NCBI RefSeq assembly: GCF_002786325.1
Contig: NZ_PGTB01000022.1
Location: forward strand, 1-41,423
Origin: Pseudooceanicola lipolyticus
GTDB lineage: Bacteria; Pseudomonadota; Alphaproteobacteria; Rhodobacterales; Rhodobacteraceae
Length of the DNA stretch: 41,423 nt
Direction: 5' to 3'
The position numbers were made by a program, and so were the translations under genes. Below are positions 41,330 to 41,423 of the stretch, in pieces. Each line of letters starts with the position of its first letter. Position 1 is the stretch's first letter. The notes under the pieces were generated by a model. That model did no database searches, had not been told where the DNA came from, and saw nothing but the letters and a program-made list of their open reading frames with translations.

Positions 41330-41423
41330 TCAGGCCAGGTATTCGACCAGGGCCAGAAGCGCCGCGCCCGCAATCGCCCCGCCCAGCGCGGCCAGGGCCA
41401 GCCAGCTGCGGCGCGGGCGCTGC
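41330..41423 (-). CDS. C-terminal fragment of a membrane protein, cut by the window
   Basis: The last 30 codons of a minus-strand frame run off the window. They encode RPRRSW followed by an Ala/Leu/Gly-rich hydrophobic helix of about 20 residues and end in VEYLA before a TGA. Basic residues before the helix suggest the C terminus faces outward. It is too short to assign a family, and chance coding in GC-rich DNA cannot be excluded. Confidence 0.4.
   Translation of the reverse strand, partial: QRPRRSWLALAALGGAIAGAALLALVEYLA

Noticed and set aside
1-41423. CRISPR arrays, tRNA or rRNA genes, insertion sequences, attachment sites
   Set aside because: No regularly spaced repeats, transposase or integrase motifs, or tRNA-like folds were found by reading; only short dyads and one octamer array are present.

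Overview
The window is GC-rich, densely coding bacterial chromosome with no rRNA, tRNA, insertion sequence, phage or CRISPR signature. The gene set points to an alphaproteobacterium of the Rhodobacteraceae (Roseobacter group): an L-malyl-CoA/beta-methylmalyl-CoA lyase, DUF1244, a DgcN/DgcA D-glutamate module and a TRAP carboxylate transporter. The taxon is inferred from protein resemblance only.

Left part (1-13 kb), mostly housekeeping. It holds a DUF900 hydrolase cut by the window edge, an exported protein of unknown function, pheT, a divergent LysR/VOC pair, rplT, rpmI, a small membrane protein, pyk, an N-formylglutamate amidohydrolase, a DUF1244 protein and a membrane-anchored alpha/beta hydrolase. 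pheS, which often sits between rplT and pheT, is absent; the LysR/VOC pair occupies that place.

Middle (11.7-21.7 kb). A minus-strand run dgcN-dgcA-D-amino acid transaminase would collect D-amino acids into D-glutamate and convert that to N-acetyl-L-glutamate. Its 313-bp divergent spacer to mcl1 carries two clean inverted repeats built on TTGCGCAA. mcl1 is followed by a group II PLP decarboxylase. A DUF3095 protein with a class III nucleotide-cyclase-like pair of aspartates is divergent from a CHASE-PAS-PAS-PAS histidine kinase.

Right part (21.9-41.1 kb): a catabolic locus whose substrate I cannot name. A plus-strand run of 13 genes opens with an intact thiamine-diphosphate (TPP) enzyme and ends with a recognisable paralogue that has lost the catalytic Glu and both metal-binding motifs. 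Between them lie a cytosolic protein of the 4,5-dihydroxyphthalate decarboxylase family, a complete TRAP transporter, an NTF2-like protein, a TIM-barrel isomerase/epimerase, an MFS carrier, a D-2-hydroxyacid dehydrogenase, a divergent type II dehydroquinase, a Gfo/Idh/MocA dehydrogenase and an aldehyde dehydrogenase. Next comes a LysR gene whose only plausible start is AUA. A convergent minus-strand operon follows: a second Gfo/Idh/MocA enzyme, a 3-ketosteroid-dehydrogenase-like flavoprotein and a second TIM-barrel isomerase. The set reads as uptake of a carboxylated, probably hydroxylated or alicyclic compound, oxidation, isomerisation, dehydration, and C-C cleavage or decarboxylation, followed by aldehyde oxidation. 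That pathway is inference.
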